A stretch of DNA of 14,238 bases from a bacterium (lineage in GTDB: Bacteria > Zixibacteria > MSB-5A5 > GN15 > FEB-12), in the NCBI GenBank assembly GCA_030612965.1, contig JAUWMW010000033.1:1-14238 (forward strand), given 5' to 3'. The position numbers and the translations under genes are program-made. How positions within the stretch are numbered: the first letter of the stretch is position 1; the number at the start of each line of letters is the position of its first letter. Below are positions 1-6,378 of the stretch, piece after piece. A model generated the notes under the pieces. The model did not search any database and was not told the origin of the DNA. It was given only the letters and a program-made list of their open reading frames with translations.

Positions 1-477
1 AACGCGACCTACGGCTACCCTATCGTGGCCGACCAAACGGGATCGAGCGAAACCGCTACTACCTATATGAGCGAGACCGGCGGATCGGATACTTGGATTG
101 ACATGGGCGCCGATCCCTACTATGATGACGTCGCCATCCGCGTGCGCACCAGCCCGACGCTGGCACTGGGGAACGACGATGACGATCCGACAACTCCGTA
201 CCGCTGGAGTCTGTCGCACAACTACCCCAACCCGTTTAACCCCTCGACAACCATTCTGTATTCTTTGGCTACACGTTCGCACGTAACGATCACGATTTAC
301 AACGTGCTCGGTCAGCAAGTGAACGTCATCGTCGACGATGTCAAATCGGCTGGTGAATATGAGGCCTCGTGGGACGGCGCCGACTCTGGCGGACGCGGTG
401 TCGCCAGCGGGATCTACTTTTACCGTCTCAGCGCCGACGACCACACCGAAACCGCCAAGATGGTGCTCCTGCGGTAA
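1..477 (+). CDS. C-terminal part of a secreted/surface protein with a PNPFNPST-type sorting domain (5' partial)
   Basis: The frame is open from base 1 to the TAA at 475-477, so the true start lies left of the window; 158 residues are visible. The last ~85 residues form a recognisable C-terminal domain: the NYPNPFNPST motif (about residues 74-83), then ITIYNVLGQQV, GEYEASWDG, GVASGIYFYRL and the terminal KMVLLR. In the FCB group this FlgD-like beta-sandwich (TIGR04183-type, 'type A') is the signal for secretion by the type IX system and attachment to the surface. That role is known for Bacteroidetes and inferred here. The Asp-rich stretch (GNDDDDP) just before it looks like a linker. The upstream fragment (YDDVAIRVRTSP) could be the end of a beta-rich domain but cannot be assigned. 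The catalytic or binding part of the protein is outside the window, so no specific function is given. Confidence 0.85.
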   Translation, partial: NATYGYPIVADQTGSSETATTYMSETGGSDTWIDMGADPYYDDVAIRVRTSPTLALGNDDDDPTTPYRWSLSHNYPNPFNPSTTILYSLATRSHVTITIYNVLGQQVNVIVDDVKSAGEYEASWDGADSGGRGVASGIYFYRLSADDHTETAKMVLLR

Positions 478-505
478 CGGTAGGATACATTGGCGTCGAA
501 ATCTT

Positions 506-590
506 TGTGGGCGGCAGACCTCCCGGTCTGCCCGTTTGAAGGATGTATCCAAGGTGATCAAGGGGCAGACGAGGACGTCTGCCGCCCACA
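506..590. repeat. 85-bp double-hairpin interspersed repeat, copy 1
   Basis: The ends are 28-base inverted repeats (506-533 and 563-590) matching at 25 of 28 positions. Each arm is also a hairpin by itself: GGCAGAC and GTCTGCC flank a 6-base loop in both arms. The element can therefore fold as two separate hairpins or as one long stem. A second copy of the same length lies at 6209-6293, differing at six positions, five of them transitions in the central spacer. Identity continues for six bases (GCAAAG) past the right end. No coding potential is evident. It resembles REP/BIME or MITE-type sequences; which of these is unknown. Confidence 0.85.
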
Positions 591-681
591 GCAAAGGAAG
601 TTCGTGCGCGGCGTATGTCCACATGCGCCGCGTTTCTTGTGTCCTTTACCAAACCGTCGATTCACACGGCCCTCAATCCTT

Positions 682-700
682 GTAGGGCAGGATCCCTGCG
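682..700 (+). repeat. GTAGGGCAGG mini-repeat, copy 1
   Basis: The sequence GTAGGGCAGGATCCCTGCG forms a small imperfect palindrome around GGATCC. Near-identical copies occur at 6126-6142 (same strand) and 11229-11248 (opposite strand), all between genes. Presence in three separate gaps of a 14-kb window argues for a dispersed repeat family. Confidence 0.6.
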
Positions 701-807
701 ATCTTCTCTAAACGGTTGCGGAGAACACCTATAAGAAACCGGCGGTTCTCACGACCTCCTCCGGATGTCGAAGGCACCACCGGAACAGCAGCTTTTGGGA
801 CAACCTC

Positions 808-829
808 AGGACGTCTGCCGCCCACAGCA
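808..829. repeat. Solo right-end fragment of the 85-bp repeat
   Basis: Twenty-two consecutive bases are identical to the right end of the 85-bp element (AGGACGTCTGCC followed by GCCCACAGCA). The left arm and the first half of the right hairpin are missing, so this is a truncated or solo copy about 220 bases from a full one. Confidence 0.65.
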
Positions 830-845
830 CTGGATCCCCAATGAC

Positions 846-873
846 GCCCGCAGAAGCCGACGGGGAAGCGGGC
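846..873 (-). terminator. Possible hairpin after ygiQ
   Basis: GCCCGC (846-851) pairs perfectly with GCGGGC (868-873) across a 16-base loop, starting about ten bases past the ygiQ stop on the minus strand. There is no T-run after it in the direction of transcription, so a rho-independent terminator is only weakly supported. Confidence 0.25.
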
Positions 874-882
874 GAACTTGCT

Positions 883-2568
883 TCAACGGCTCTGCAAGAT
901 TCTCTTCTGTCTGACTTTGCCGGCGATATCTTTGATCACTTTGAGGGTTCGTCCGGTGAACGGATCTTTGCCCGTATGATACATCACGGCCGACCAGGTC
1001 GACGGCAGGGGTGTGAACACCTGGACCTGCCGAGGGTTAAGTTTCAGAACGCTGCCGACGAACGTCTTGAGCTTCTTCATGTCTGCATCGGAACAGCCGG
1101 GATGGGCCGCGATGAGATAGTAAGTGAGAAACTGCTTCTTGCCGGCCTTTTTCGTGGCCTCGAGAAACATCCGGTGGAACTCTACCAAGGATTGTCGGTC
1201 CGGCTTGCCCATCAGATTCAGCACTGCGTCTTCGGAATGCTCCGGCGCCAGTTTCATCTGACCGGAGACGTGATGCCGCACCACCTGTTGGAGATAGGCA
1301 GGGCCATGTTTCTTATCGGCCAGCACCATGTCGTGGCGAATTCCGGAAGCGACAAACACCTTCCTGACACCATCGAGCTTGCGCAATTGCTCCAGCAACC
1401 TCATCTGTGGACTATGGTCGATTTTCAAAGTACGACAGACCTCGGGATGGAGGCACCGTTTGTCGGGGCACATCCCTTTGGTCAACTTCTTCTTGCACTC
1501 AAAACCGTACATGTTAGCGGTGGGTCCGCCGACGTCACTGATGATGCCTTTGAAATCGGGATGACGAACCAGTCGTCTGGCTTCACGCAGAATTGAAGCG
1601 GTTGACCGCCACGTGACAGTCCAGCCCTGGTGAACAGTGATGCCGCAAAAGTTGCACTCACCGTAGCAGCCACGATGGGTGACCAGCGAAAATCTGATCG
1701 TCTCCAGCGCCTTCACCCTGCCGCGCTTCCGATAGTAGGGGTGCTGCTCAAGCATGAAGTCCAGTTCATGCACCCGGTCGAGTTCTTTCTGGCTCAGTGG
1801 TGGCGGCGGCGGGTTCTGAATCAGGTAGCGAGTGTCCTGCCTCTGCGCAAGAGTATCACCGGTGAGGTGATCGTTGTTTTGGTAGAAGACGCAGAACATG
1901 TCGGTGAACGCTTGCTTGTCGGAGGCGGCCTCATCGAATGACGGCAACTCAACCGAGTCCTTCTTCACCTCGGCAGAGATGTAGCACAAACCCCTCAGGT
2001 CTTCGACCGACCTGCTGTCCCGGATTCGCTGCCCCAAATGAACGACACTCTGATCGGCCATGCCGTACAAGAGGTAGTCGGCCTTGGCGTCGAACAGGAT
2101 TGATCGTCTGATCCTGTCCGAATGGAAGTCGTAGTGCGTCACCCGACGCAACGATGCTTCGACACCGCCAAGAACAATCGGACACGTCTGCTTGAAGTGC
2201 TGTCGGATCAGATTGCTGTAGACAATCGTTGCTCGGTCCGGTCGACGGTTGTTAACACCACCGGGTGTAAAATCATCGGAGCGCCGCTTGCGACCGGTGG
2301 CTGTGTAATTGGCTACCATCGAATCGACCGAACCACCGGTGACACCCCAAAAGAGCCGAGGCTCACCGAGGCGAGTGATGTCGCGACCATTCTGTACGTT
2401 GGGTTGAGCGATGATGCCGACCCGAAACCCGGCGTCTTGCAGCACTCGTCCGATCACCGCCACACCGATGAAGGGACTATCGATGTAACTGTCGCCGCTC
2501 ACGAGGATAATATCGAGCGCGGTCCATCCGAGGGCGTCAAGTTCTGCTTTGGTGGTGGGGAGGAACAT
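883..2568 (-). CDS. ygiQ: YgiQ family radical SAM protein
   Basis: The 561-residue product matches the YgiQ/UPF0313 family from its first residues: FLPTTKAELDALGW, ILVSGDSYIDSP and GRVLQDAGFRVGI, where a B12-binding-like N-terminal region is expected. It continues with the family's SDDFTPGG and QNPPPPPL segments. The radical SAM cluster is CYGECNFC, with cysteines 301, 305 and 308 (CX3CX2C) to bind a 4Fe-4S cluster and SAM. The substrate of YgiQ proteins is not established, so the reaction is not named. E. coli YgiQ is about 740 residues; this one ends soon after the radical SAM core and lacks the basic C-terminal tail. The ATG is chosen because the conserved N-terminus begins there; no good ribosome site precedes it. 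It starts 18 bases after the stop of the GNAT-like gene, so it is probably the last gene of the 3945-883 run. Confidence 0.95.
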   Translation of the reverse strand: MFLPTTKAELDALGWTALDIILVSGDSYIDSPFIGVAVIGRVLQDAGFRVGIIAQPNVQNGRDITRLGEPRLFWGVTGGSVDSMVANYTATGRKRRSDDFTPGGVNNRRPDRATIVYSNLIRQHFKQTCPIVLGGVEASLRRVTHYDFHSDRIRRSILFDAKADYLLYGMADQSVVHLGQRIRDSRSVEDLRGLCYISAEVKKDSVELPSFDEAASDKQAFTDMFCVFYQNNDHLTGDTLAQRQDTRYLIQNPPPPPLSQKELDRVHELDFMLEQHPYYRKRGRVKALETIRFSLVTHRGCYGECNFCGITVHQGWTVTWRSTASILREARRLVRHPDFKGIISDVGGPTANMYGFECKKKLTKGMCPDKRCLHPEVCRTLKIDHSPQMRLLEQLRKLDGVRKVFVASGIRHDMVLADKKHGPAYLQQVVRHHVSGQMKLAPEHSEDAVLNLMGKPDRQSLVEFHRMFLEATKKAGKKQFLTYYLIAAHPGCSDADMKKLKTFVGSVLKLNPRQVQVFTPLPSTWSAVMYHTGKDPFTGRTLKVIKDIAGKVRQKRILQSR

Positions 2569-2586
2569 ATCGGTCCCGATGGCCTG

Positions 2587-3345
2587 TCATTTCGCCGTGT
2601 GGACAGTCCAGACGTTCGGTTCGATGTACACGCCTCGGTCTGCCTCACGGTCTATCTCAACCGGTACCAGCGCGCCGGGCACGACGTACGTCCCACTATC
2701 AGGGAAACGCATGTCGGTCCACTTCTCCCACTCGGCTACGCTACCGGTGATGCGCATGGCGCGCGGGCACACTTTGATAATCTCAGCACCCAGTCGAACA
2801 TGCACCCGCAGCCAGGGATCGAACGGCATACCTTCATCCGTCTGCCACTCGATGTATCGTGCCGCATCGGTCAGAGGATAAAGGTGTTTCGCTGATGGTC
2901 GCACCGGCGCTATCATAGTCGACAGGCCGCGCGATTGTCCTATCTCCTTCATGACCCGCACGGCCTCGGCTGAGAGTCCTTTGCTGCGATGACCAGGCGG
3001 CAGCATGACCTGAATGGCGCACAGGATTGTCGGGCTGCGACCGGCTTGATGATCCTTGATCCCTTTCTCAAGCGCCCAATCCCAGCCTTCATCCGGCAGA
3101 TCATTGAAATCTCCGTCCCACGCCAGCGGTACGCTGTTGCCGATACACATTGGTTCCCCGGTGGTTTCGTCGGCCAGAGCGAACTGATGCTGCGGGAAAT
3201 AGTCGTACAGTTCGGTGAAGTAGTCTGCCACCGGATCGTGCAGCATAAACTCCGGCCAGGCTATTCTTGCCATCAGGGTGTCTTGTCCTCTGAGATCGGT
3301 GGATTCTTCAACTGTAGTTACAATGTAGTTGGAAGCTGTTTTCAT
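2587..3345 (-). CDS. GNAT-like acetyltransferase of unknown substrate
   Basis: This is a 252-residue cytoplasmic protein without signal peptide or membrane segment. Residues 110-150 look like the acetyl-CoA binding core of the GNAT superfamily: strand IQVMLPP, then GHRSKGLS in place of the R/Q-x-x-G-x-G/A loop, helix AVRVMKEIGQSRG, and strand TMIAPVRPS. The N-terminal 100 residues are acidic and Trp-rich and match nothing I recognise. The frame stays open upstream to 3408, but the ATG at 3345 is preferred. It overlaps the stop of the preceding gene as ATGA, and GAGGAG lies about 13 bases upstream, so translational coupling is likely. Its neighbours are a small family protein upstream and ygiQ downstream. 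The substrate cannot be read from the sequence. The GNAT assignment rests on one motif region. Confidence 0.65.
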   Translation of the reverse strand: MKTASNYIVTTVEESTDLRGQDTLMARIAWPEFMLHDPVADYFTELYDYFPQHQFALADETTGEPMCIGNSVPLAWDGDFNDLPDEGWDWALEKGIKDHQAGRSPTILCAIQVMLPPGHRSKGLSAEAVRVMKEIGQSRGLSTMIAPVRPSAKHLYPLTDAARYIEWQTDEGMPFDPWLRVHVRLGAEIIKVCPRAMRITGSVAEWEKWTDMRFPDSGTYVVPGALVPVEIDREADRGVYIEPNVWTVHTAK

Positions 3346-3695
3346 TGCTGATCTGGTATCTCCTCGATCACAGAACTCCCGGCCGGACCGCCGACGGTGG
3401 TCGTCCATGACTCGTGTAACCGCAGTCGTCCATCCGGTAGTTGTTCAGGGACGGAAAGACAGCGGCCACTCACGAATTCGCCGTCGATGTTCAGGTATTG
3501 CCACACCATATCGAGTTTATCGTCGTCGAGCACATTCGCTATCAACGTGCCGAAGCGGACCCGTCCGCCTTCGCACGTTCCCCAGACCGTGTGGTCCTTC
3601 TGGTGATAGTGGAACAGCACCTCTTTCGTCAGGTCGCCGTCGTCATAGTTGACGACGCCACGGAAGCGTTTGTTGTCATAGCTTAGTTCAGACAT
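3342..3695 (-). CDS. Small conserved protein (often labelled 'N-acetylglutamate synthase', doubtful)
   Basis: The product has 117 residues and no signal peptide or membrane segment. The sequence (YDNKRFRGVVNYDDGD, EVLFHYHQKDHTVWGTCEGG, VRFGTLIA, LPDGRLRLHESW, SSVIEEI) resembles a family of ~110-residue beta-rich proteins that databases often name N-acetylglutamate synthase. It is far too short for that enzyme and has no visible acetyl-CoA site, so I treat the name as unsafe. The regular pattern of short strands separated by Gly/Asp turns suggests an all-beta fold. The ATG at 3695 gives the usual N-terminus (MSELSYDN...); a TTG at 3725 is the only longer alternative. Its stop overlaps the start of the GNAT-like gene by four bases (ATGA), so the two are probably made in fixed ratio and may act together. 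Confidence 0.7.
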   Translation of the reverse strand: MSELSYDNKRFRGVVNYDDGDLTKEVLFHYHQKDHTVWGTCEGGRVRFGTLIANVLDDDKLDMVWQYLNIDGEFVSGRCLSVPEQLPDGRLRLHESWTTTVGGPAGSSVIEEIPDQQ

Positions 3696-3738
3696 GATTC
3701 GGTTGTCCCATCGGTTTGGAATCAAGGCCCACGAGTTG

Positions 3739-3945
3739 TCAGTCCTTTGCCAACAGCACGTTCACGGCCTTGACCATGATCTTGACATTATCGCCTTCTT
3801 TGATGCCGAGGTCTTCCAGCGATTCGATAGTCATGACCGAGTTCATGACGGCGCCGGCGACTTCGAGCCGCACCTGGCACATCACGCCACCCTTCTTGAT
3901 CTCGGTTACCCTGCCGGTCAGTTGATTGCGCGCTCCAAACTTCAT
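3739..3945 (-). CDS. Mop-type molybdate/tungstate-binding protein (molbindin, TOBE domain)
   Basis: The 68-residue protein is one complete Mop/TOBE domain: MKFGARNQLTGRVTEIKKGGVMCQV, then MNSVMTIESLEDLGIKEGD and VKIMVKAVNVLLAKD. Stand-alone Mop proteins (molbindins) assemble into hexamers that bind molybdate or tungstate in the cytoplasm, acting in storage or homeostasis; the same domain occurs in ModE and ModC. The start is well supported: GGAGG lies nine bases before the ATG. It is the first gene of the minus-strand run and is separated by 43 bases from the next. No modABC transporter or molybdopterin gene is in the window, so its partner enzymes are unknown. The family call is secure; the metal preference is not visible. 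Confidence 0.88.
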   Translation of the reverse strand: MKFGARNQLTGRVTEIKKGGVMCQVRLEVAGAVMNSVMTIESLEDLGIKEGDNVKIMVKAVNVLLAKD

Positions 3946-4120
3946 GATTGAAAACCTCCGGTTACTTGTTTCAGTCCCCTATCAAGAAAGGGGTTTGTAC
4001 TCCACTGTCAATACTAAGAAGGCATGAGGACCGACGGGATAGCATCGCATTACCTCCATATTAATGGTTGCGGTTCGTCTGCCGGTGTGCTTTATTCGTG
4101 AGAACAAGCATGGAGAACCA

Positions 4121-4852
4121 ATGATAGAAGCATCGAACCTGACCAAGCTGTTCAAGGACAAGAAGCGAGGCGAAATCCGGGCGGTCGATAATATCTCATT
4201 CACCTGCCGACCGGGCGAGATATACGGCCTGCTGGGACCCAACGGCGCCGGAAAAACCACCACCCTGCGCATGCTCTCGACAGCCATAAAGCCAACTTCC
4301 GGTTCGGCCGTCGTATACGGTATCAATGTCGCGAAAGAACCGCAACGGGTACGCTCCCGGATCGGTTTCCTGTCGGGCAATACCGGTTTGTACCGAAGGT
4401 TGTCGCCGCGCGAGATGGTGACCTATTTCGGAAAACTCTACGGCATGACGTCTGACGCGATCAAGGAACGGGCCGATAAGATATTCGCCATGTTGGACAT
4501 GCAGAGCTTCGCCGACAGTCGCAATGACAAGCTCTCCAGCGGCATGAAACAGAAAGTATCGATCGCTCGCTCGGTGATTCACGATCCGCCAGCTATGGTT
4601 TTCGATGAACCAACCACGGGACTCGACGTGATCAGTTCGCGCACAATCGTGAACTTCATAAGGCAATGCCGCGACGAGGGAAAGACGGTGATCTTCTCGA
4701 CGCACATAATGAGTGAGGCGATGCGTCTGTGCGACAAGATCGGTATTATCCACCAGGGTAAGCTGTACACGGAGGGCACGGTACAAGAGATCCTTGATCA
4801 AACAGCGACCACCGACCTCGAAAGCGCCTTTATCAAGATTGTGGAGGGTTAG
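4121..4852 (+). CDS. natA: NatA-type ABC transporter ATP-binding protein
   Basis: The 243-residue ATPase has all the nucleotide-binding motifs: Walker A GPNGAGKT (residues 39-46), signature LSSGM (138-142), Walker B MVFDEP (159-164) and H-loop His195 in FSTHIMSEA. The Q-loop region reads IGFLSGNTGLY, where the usual glutamine is absent; this is typical of the NatA subfamily (COG4555). NatA drives the NatB permease; in Bacillus the pair exports sodium ions, but other substrates are possible here. The frame is open to 4064, but ATG 4121 is chosen because GGAG lies five bases before it and the family begins with this EASNLTKLF segment. The permease follows after a two-base gap, so the two form an operon. 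The symbol reflects family resemblance and is not proof of sodium transport. Confidence 0.88.
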   Translation: MIEASNLTKLFKDKKRGEIRAVDNISFTCRPGEIYGLLGPNGAGKTTTLRMLSTAIKPTSGSAVVYGINVAKEPQRVRSRIGFLSGNTGLYRRLSPREMVTYFGKLYGMTSDAIKERADKIFAMLDMQSFADSRNDKLSSGMKQKVSIARSVIHDPPAMVFDEPTTGLDVISSRTIVNFIRQCRDEGKTVIFSTHIMSEAMRLCDKIGIIHQGKLYTEGTVQEILDQTATTDLESAFIKIVEG

Positions 4853-4854
4853 TT

Positions 4855-6069
4855 GTGCAGATATCCAATGTTATAACCATATTCAGAAAAGAGCTCACCG
4901 ACACGCTCCGTGATCGCCGTACCCTGGTATTCATGCTGTTGGTGCCAATCGTGGCAATACCACTGTTGATGATGGGTATGTCCAAACTGATGATCAGACA
5001 GATCACCAAGGTTCAGGAAGAGACGTCGAAAATCGTCATCACGGGTCGCGAATGGCTGCCGTCCGAACTGGACAGCATGTTCACGGCAGCCACTGACTTG
5101 ACGTTCGTCGATTCATCAACCTTTGCAGACACCGGTTTGGTCGAGGTATTGCAGTTAGGAAGATATGAAGCGCTGGTAGCAGTGCCGGACAGTTTCGCTA
5201 CTCATCTGCAGATGGAACGTTCGGCGCGAATAGAAATCAAGTGCGACCGGGCGGAGTTGAGATCGGAGCAGGCCGAGGACAGACTAGTCGATCTGCTGGA
5301 TGACTACCGGGCTCTGTTGATCGAACACCGCCTGACCGAGCGTGACGTTAGTGTCGCTATCCTCGAACCATTTGAGGTCAATCGAGAGAACGTTGCCCCG
5401 ATGCAAAAGATGGTCGGTGAAAAGCTGGGAATGATGCTGCCGTATTTGATCATCATCATGTGTTTCATGGGCGCTATGTACCCGGCTATCGACCTGACCG
5501 CCGGCGAGAAAGAACGCGGCACCCTGGAGACGCTGTTGGTGTCACCAGCGGCCAGGATCGAGTTCGTGATGGGAAAGTACATGGTTGTTGTCTTTACCGG
5601 GTTGGTGGCGGCGCTGTTGTCGCTGGGCAGCCTGGTGTTCTCTATGAAGTACATGGTCGACCAATTGGTAGCGCAGGTAGGCAGCATGTTAGCGATGGAG
5701 TTTGAAGCGAGCACCATTGTCCTGATAGTCTTGGTCGTGCTGCCGCTGGTAGGCATATTCGCCGGGGTATTGTTATCGGTGTCGATTTTTGCGCGCTCGT
5801 TCAAGGAGGCCCAGAGTTACGTGACGGCCTTGAATATGGCGGTGATCCTGCCGGCTGTTGTCTCGATCCTGCCGGGCGTGGAACTCGACTACACGCTGGC
5901 GATGATTCCGGTGGTGAACGCCAGCCTGATTATGAAAGAAGCAATCTCAGGGACGATCATGTGGAACTATGTGATCGTAGCGCTTTTGTCGAACTCTATC
6001 CTGGCTGCGCTGAGCCTGGTGTTTTGCAAGAAGTGGTTCGAGCGCGAGTCGGTGATTTTCAGGATGTAG
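4855..6069 (+). CDS. natB: NatB-type ABC-2 permease
   Basis: The 404-residue inner-membrane protein has ABC-2 exporter topology. One membrane helix (about 24-45) is followed by a ~145-residue extracytoplasmic domain, then a cluster of about five or six hydrophobic helices from residue 193 to 391. The family's hallmark is present: MYPAIDLTAGEKERGTLETL (208-227), the cytoplasmic coupling segment of NatB (COG1668). The start is GTG at 4855, six bases after GGAGGG inside the end of the ATPase gene; the KELTDTLRDRRTL segment that opens the family follows directly. Na+ export is known for Bacillus NatAB; in this organism the substrate is only inferred. A hairpin with a T-run lies sixteen bases downstream. 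Confidence 0.88.
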   Translation: MQISNVITIFRKELTDTLRDRRTLVFMLLVPIVAIPLLMMGMSKLMIRQITKVQEETSKIVITGREWLPSELDSMFTAATDLTFVDSSTFADTGLVEVLQLGRYEALVAVPDSFATHLQMERSARIEIKCDRAELRSEQAEDRLVDLLDDYRALLIEHRLTERDVSVAILEPFEVNRENVAPMQKMVGEKLGMMLPYLIIIMCFMGAMYPAIDLTAGEKERGTLETLLVSPAARIEFVMGKYMVVVFTGLVAALLSLGSLVFSMKYMVDQLVAQVGSMLAMEFEASTIVLIVLVVLPLVGIFAGVLLSVSIFARSFKEAQSYVTALNMAVILPAVVSILPGVELDYTLAMIPVVNASLIMKEAISGTIMWNYVIVALLSNSILAALSLVFCKKWFERESVIFRM

Positions 6070-6084
6070 CATGGTCAAGCCGCC

Positions 6085-6103
6085 AACGGGCAAGCCTGTT
6101 TTT
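6085..6103 (+). terminator. Likely rho-independent terminator of natAB
   Basis: AACGGG (6085-6090) pairs with CCTGTT (6095-6100), with one G-T wobble, over the four-base loop CAAG. Five T residues follow (6099-6103, partly in the stem). It begins sixteen bases after the natB stop. The stem is short, so the strength is uncertain. Confidence 0.45.
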
Positions 6104-6125
6104 CGCGCCTAGCGCTGCAGATGCA

Positions 6126-6142
6126 GTAGGGCAGGATCCCTG
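6126..6142 (+). repeat. GTAGGGCAGG mini-repeat, copy 2
   Basis: Seventeen bases (GTAGGGCAGGATCCCTG) are identical to the copy at 682-698. It lies in the natB-lptC gap, just after the putative terminator. Confidence 0.6.
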
Positions 6143-6171
6143 TTTCTTGCGCTACGCGCGCCCCTTCTGTC

Positions 6172-6346
6172 ATTCCCGCGAAGGGGACTTACCAAAAACC
6201 CATGATATTGTGCGCGGCAGACCTCCCGGTCTGCCCGTTTGAAGGACGTACCTAGGGTAATCAAGGGGCAGACGAGGACGTCTGCCGCCCACAGCAAAGA
6301 AACAACCACCGCCCGATAGTTTTTGGAAGGTTCCGAAGGCGGGAAT
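6172..6346. repeat. Split palindrome ATTCCCGC...GCGGGAAT enclosing repeat copy 2
   Basis: ATTCCCGC (6172-6179, in a CATTCCCGCGAAGG context) is the exact inverted partner of GCGGGAAT (6339-6346, in a GAAGGCGGGAATCCATC context). In many bacterial genomes these two half-sequences occur close together as one short interspersed palindrome. Here they lie about 160 bases apart with the 85-bp element between them. This may be an older repeat split by an insertion, or chance juxtaposition of two different repeat fragments. Confidence 0.45.
6209..6293. repeat. 85-bp double-hairpin interspersed repeat, copy 2
   Basis: It has the same length and arrangement as the copy at 506-590: arms 6209-6236 and 6266-6293, each with the GGCAGAC / GTCTGCC hairpin. 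The right arms of the two copies are identical. The left arm differs by one base and the 29-base spacer by five transitions. One of the left-end pairs is lost (TGTGCG instead of TGTGGG). Identity runs on through GCAAAG to 6299 and then stops. Confidence 0.85.
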
Positions 6347-6378
6347 CCATCTTCCCTCACCATGAGCAGAGTCGTTGC

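Larger units (their letters stand above)
478..882. other. Repeat-rich intergenic region between two convergent genes
   Basis: This gap of about 400 bases separates the + strand sorting-domain gene from the minus-strand ygiQ, so both genes end here. Open frames crossing it are short, lack a family resemblance and overlap the repeats, so I see no gene. It holds one full 85-bp double-hairpin repeat (506-590), one GTAGGGCAGG mini-repeat (682-700), a solo right-end fragment of the 85-bp repeat (808-829) and a GC-rich hairpin just past the ygiQ stop (846-873). The rest (about 597-680 and 701-807) shows nothing I can name. Confidence 0.7.
6070..6378. other. Repeat-rich intergenic region between convergent natB and lptC
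   Basis: About 310 bases separate the + strand natB stop from the minus-strand lptC stop. I find no gene in it. It contains a likely natB terminator (6085-6103), a GTAGGGCAGG mini-repeat (6126-6142), one arm of a CATTCCCGCGAAGG-type palindrome (from 6171), the second full copy of the 85-bp double-hairpin element (6209-6293), and the other arm of the palindrome (to 6350). Almost the whole gap is therefore made of repeat units. Confidence 0.7.

Noticed and set aside
428..711. Small open frames across the first repeat island
   Set aside because: They run through the 85-bp repeat; similar short peptides arise from the repeat copy at 6209 because both copies are translated in the same frames, so the resemblance is DNA repeat and not protein conservation.
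506..829. CRISPR array
   Set aside because: The repeats are few, palindromic over their whole length and not regularly spaced; no cas gene is present.
841..1596. Long open frame on the + strand opposite ygiQ
   Set aside because: It is antisense to a clear, conserved YgiQ coding sequence with an intact radical SAM motif and shows no family resemblance of its own.
3976..3993. CCCCT/AGGGG stem upstream of the molbindin gene as a metal- or cofactor-sensing riboswitch
   Set aside because: A single 5-bp stem with an 8-base loop is too little structure; nothing resembles the molybdenum-cofactor riboswitch.
3980..4011. Perfect TTGACA (minus strand, 4011-4006) upstream of the molbindin gene
   Set aside because: No acceptable -10 box at 16-18 bases; the best candidate TTGATA is 20 bases away, so I do not call a promoter.
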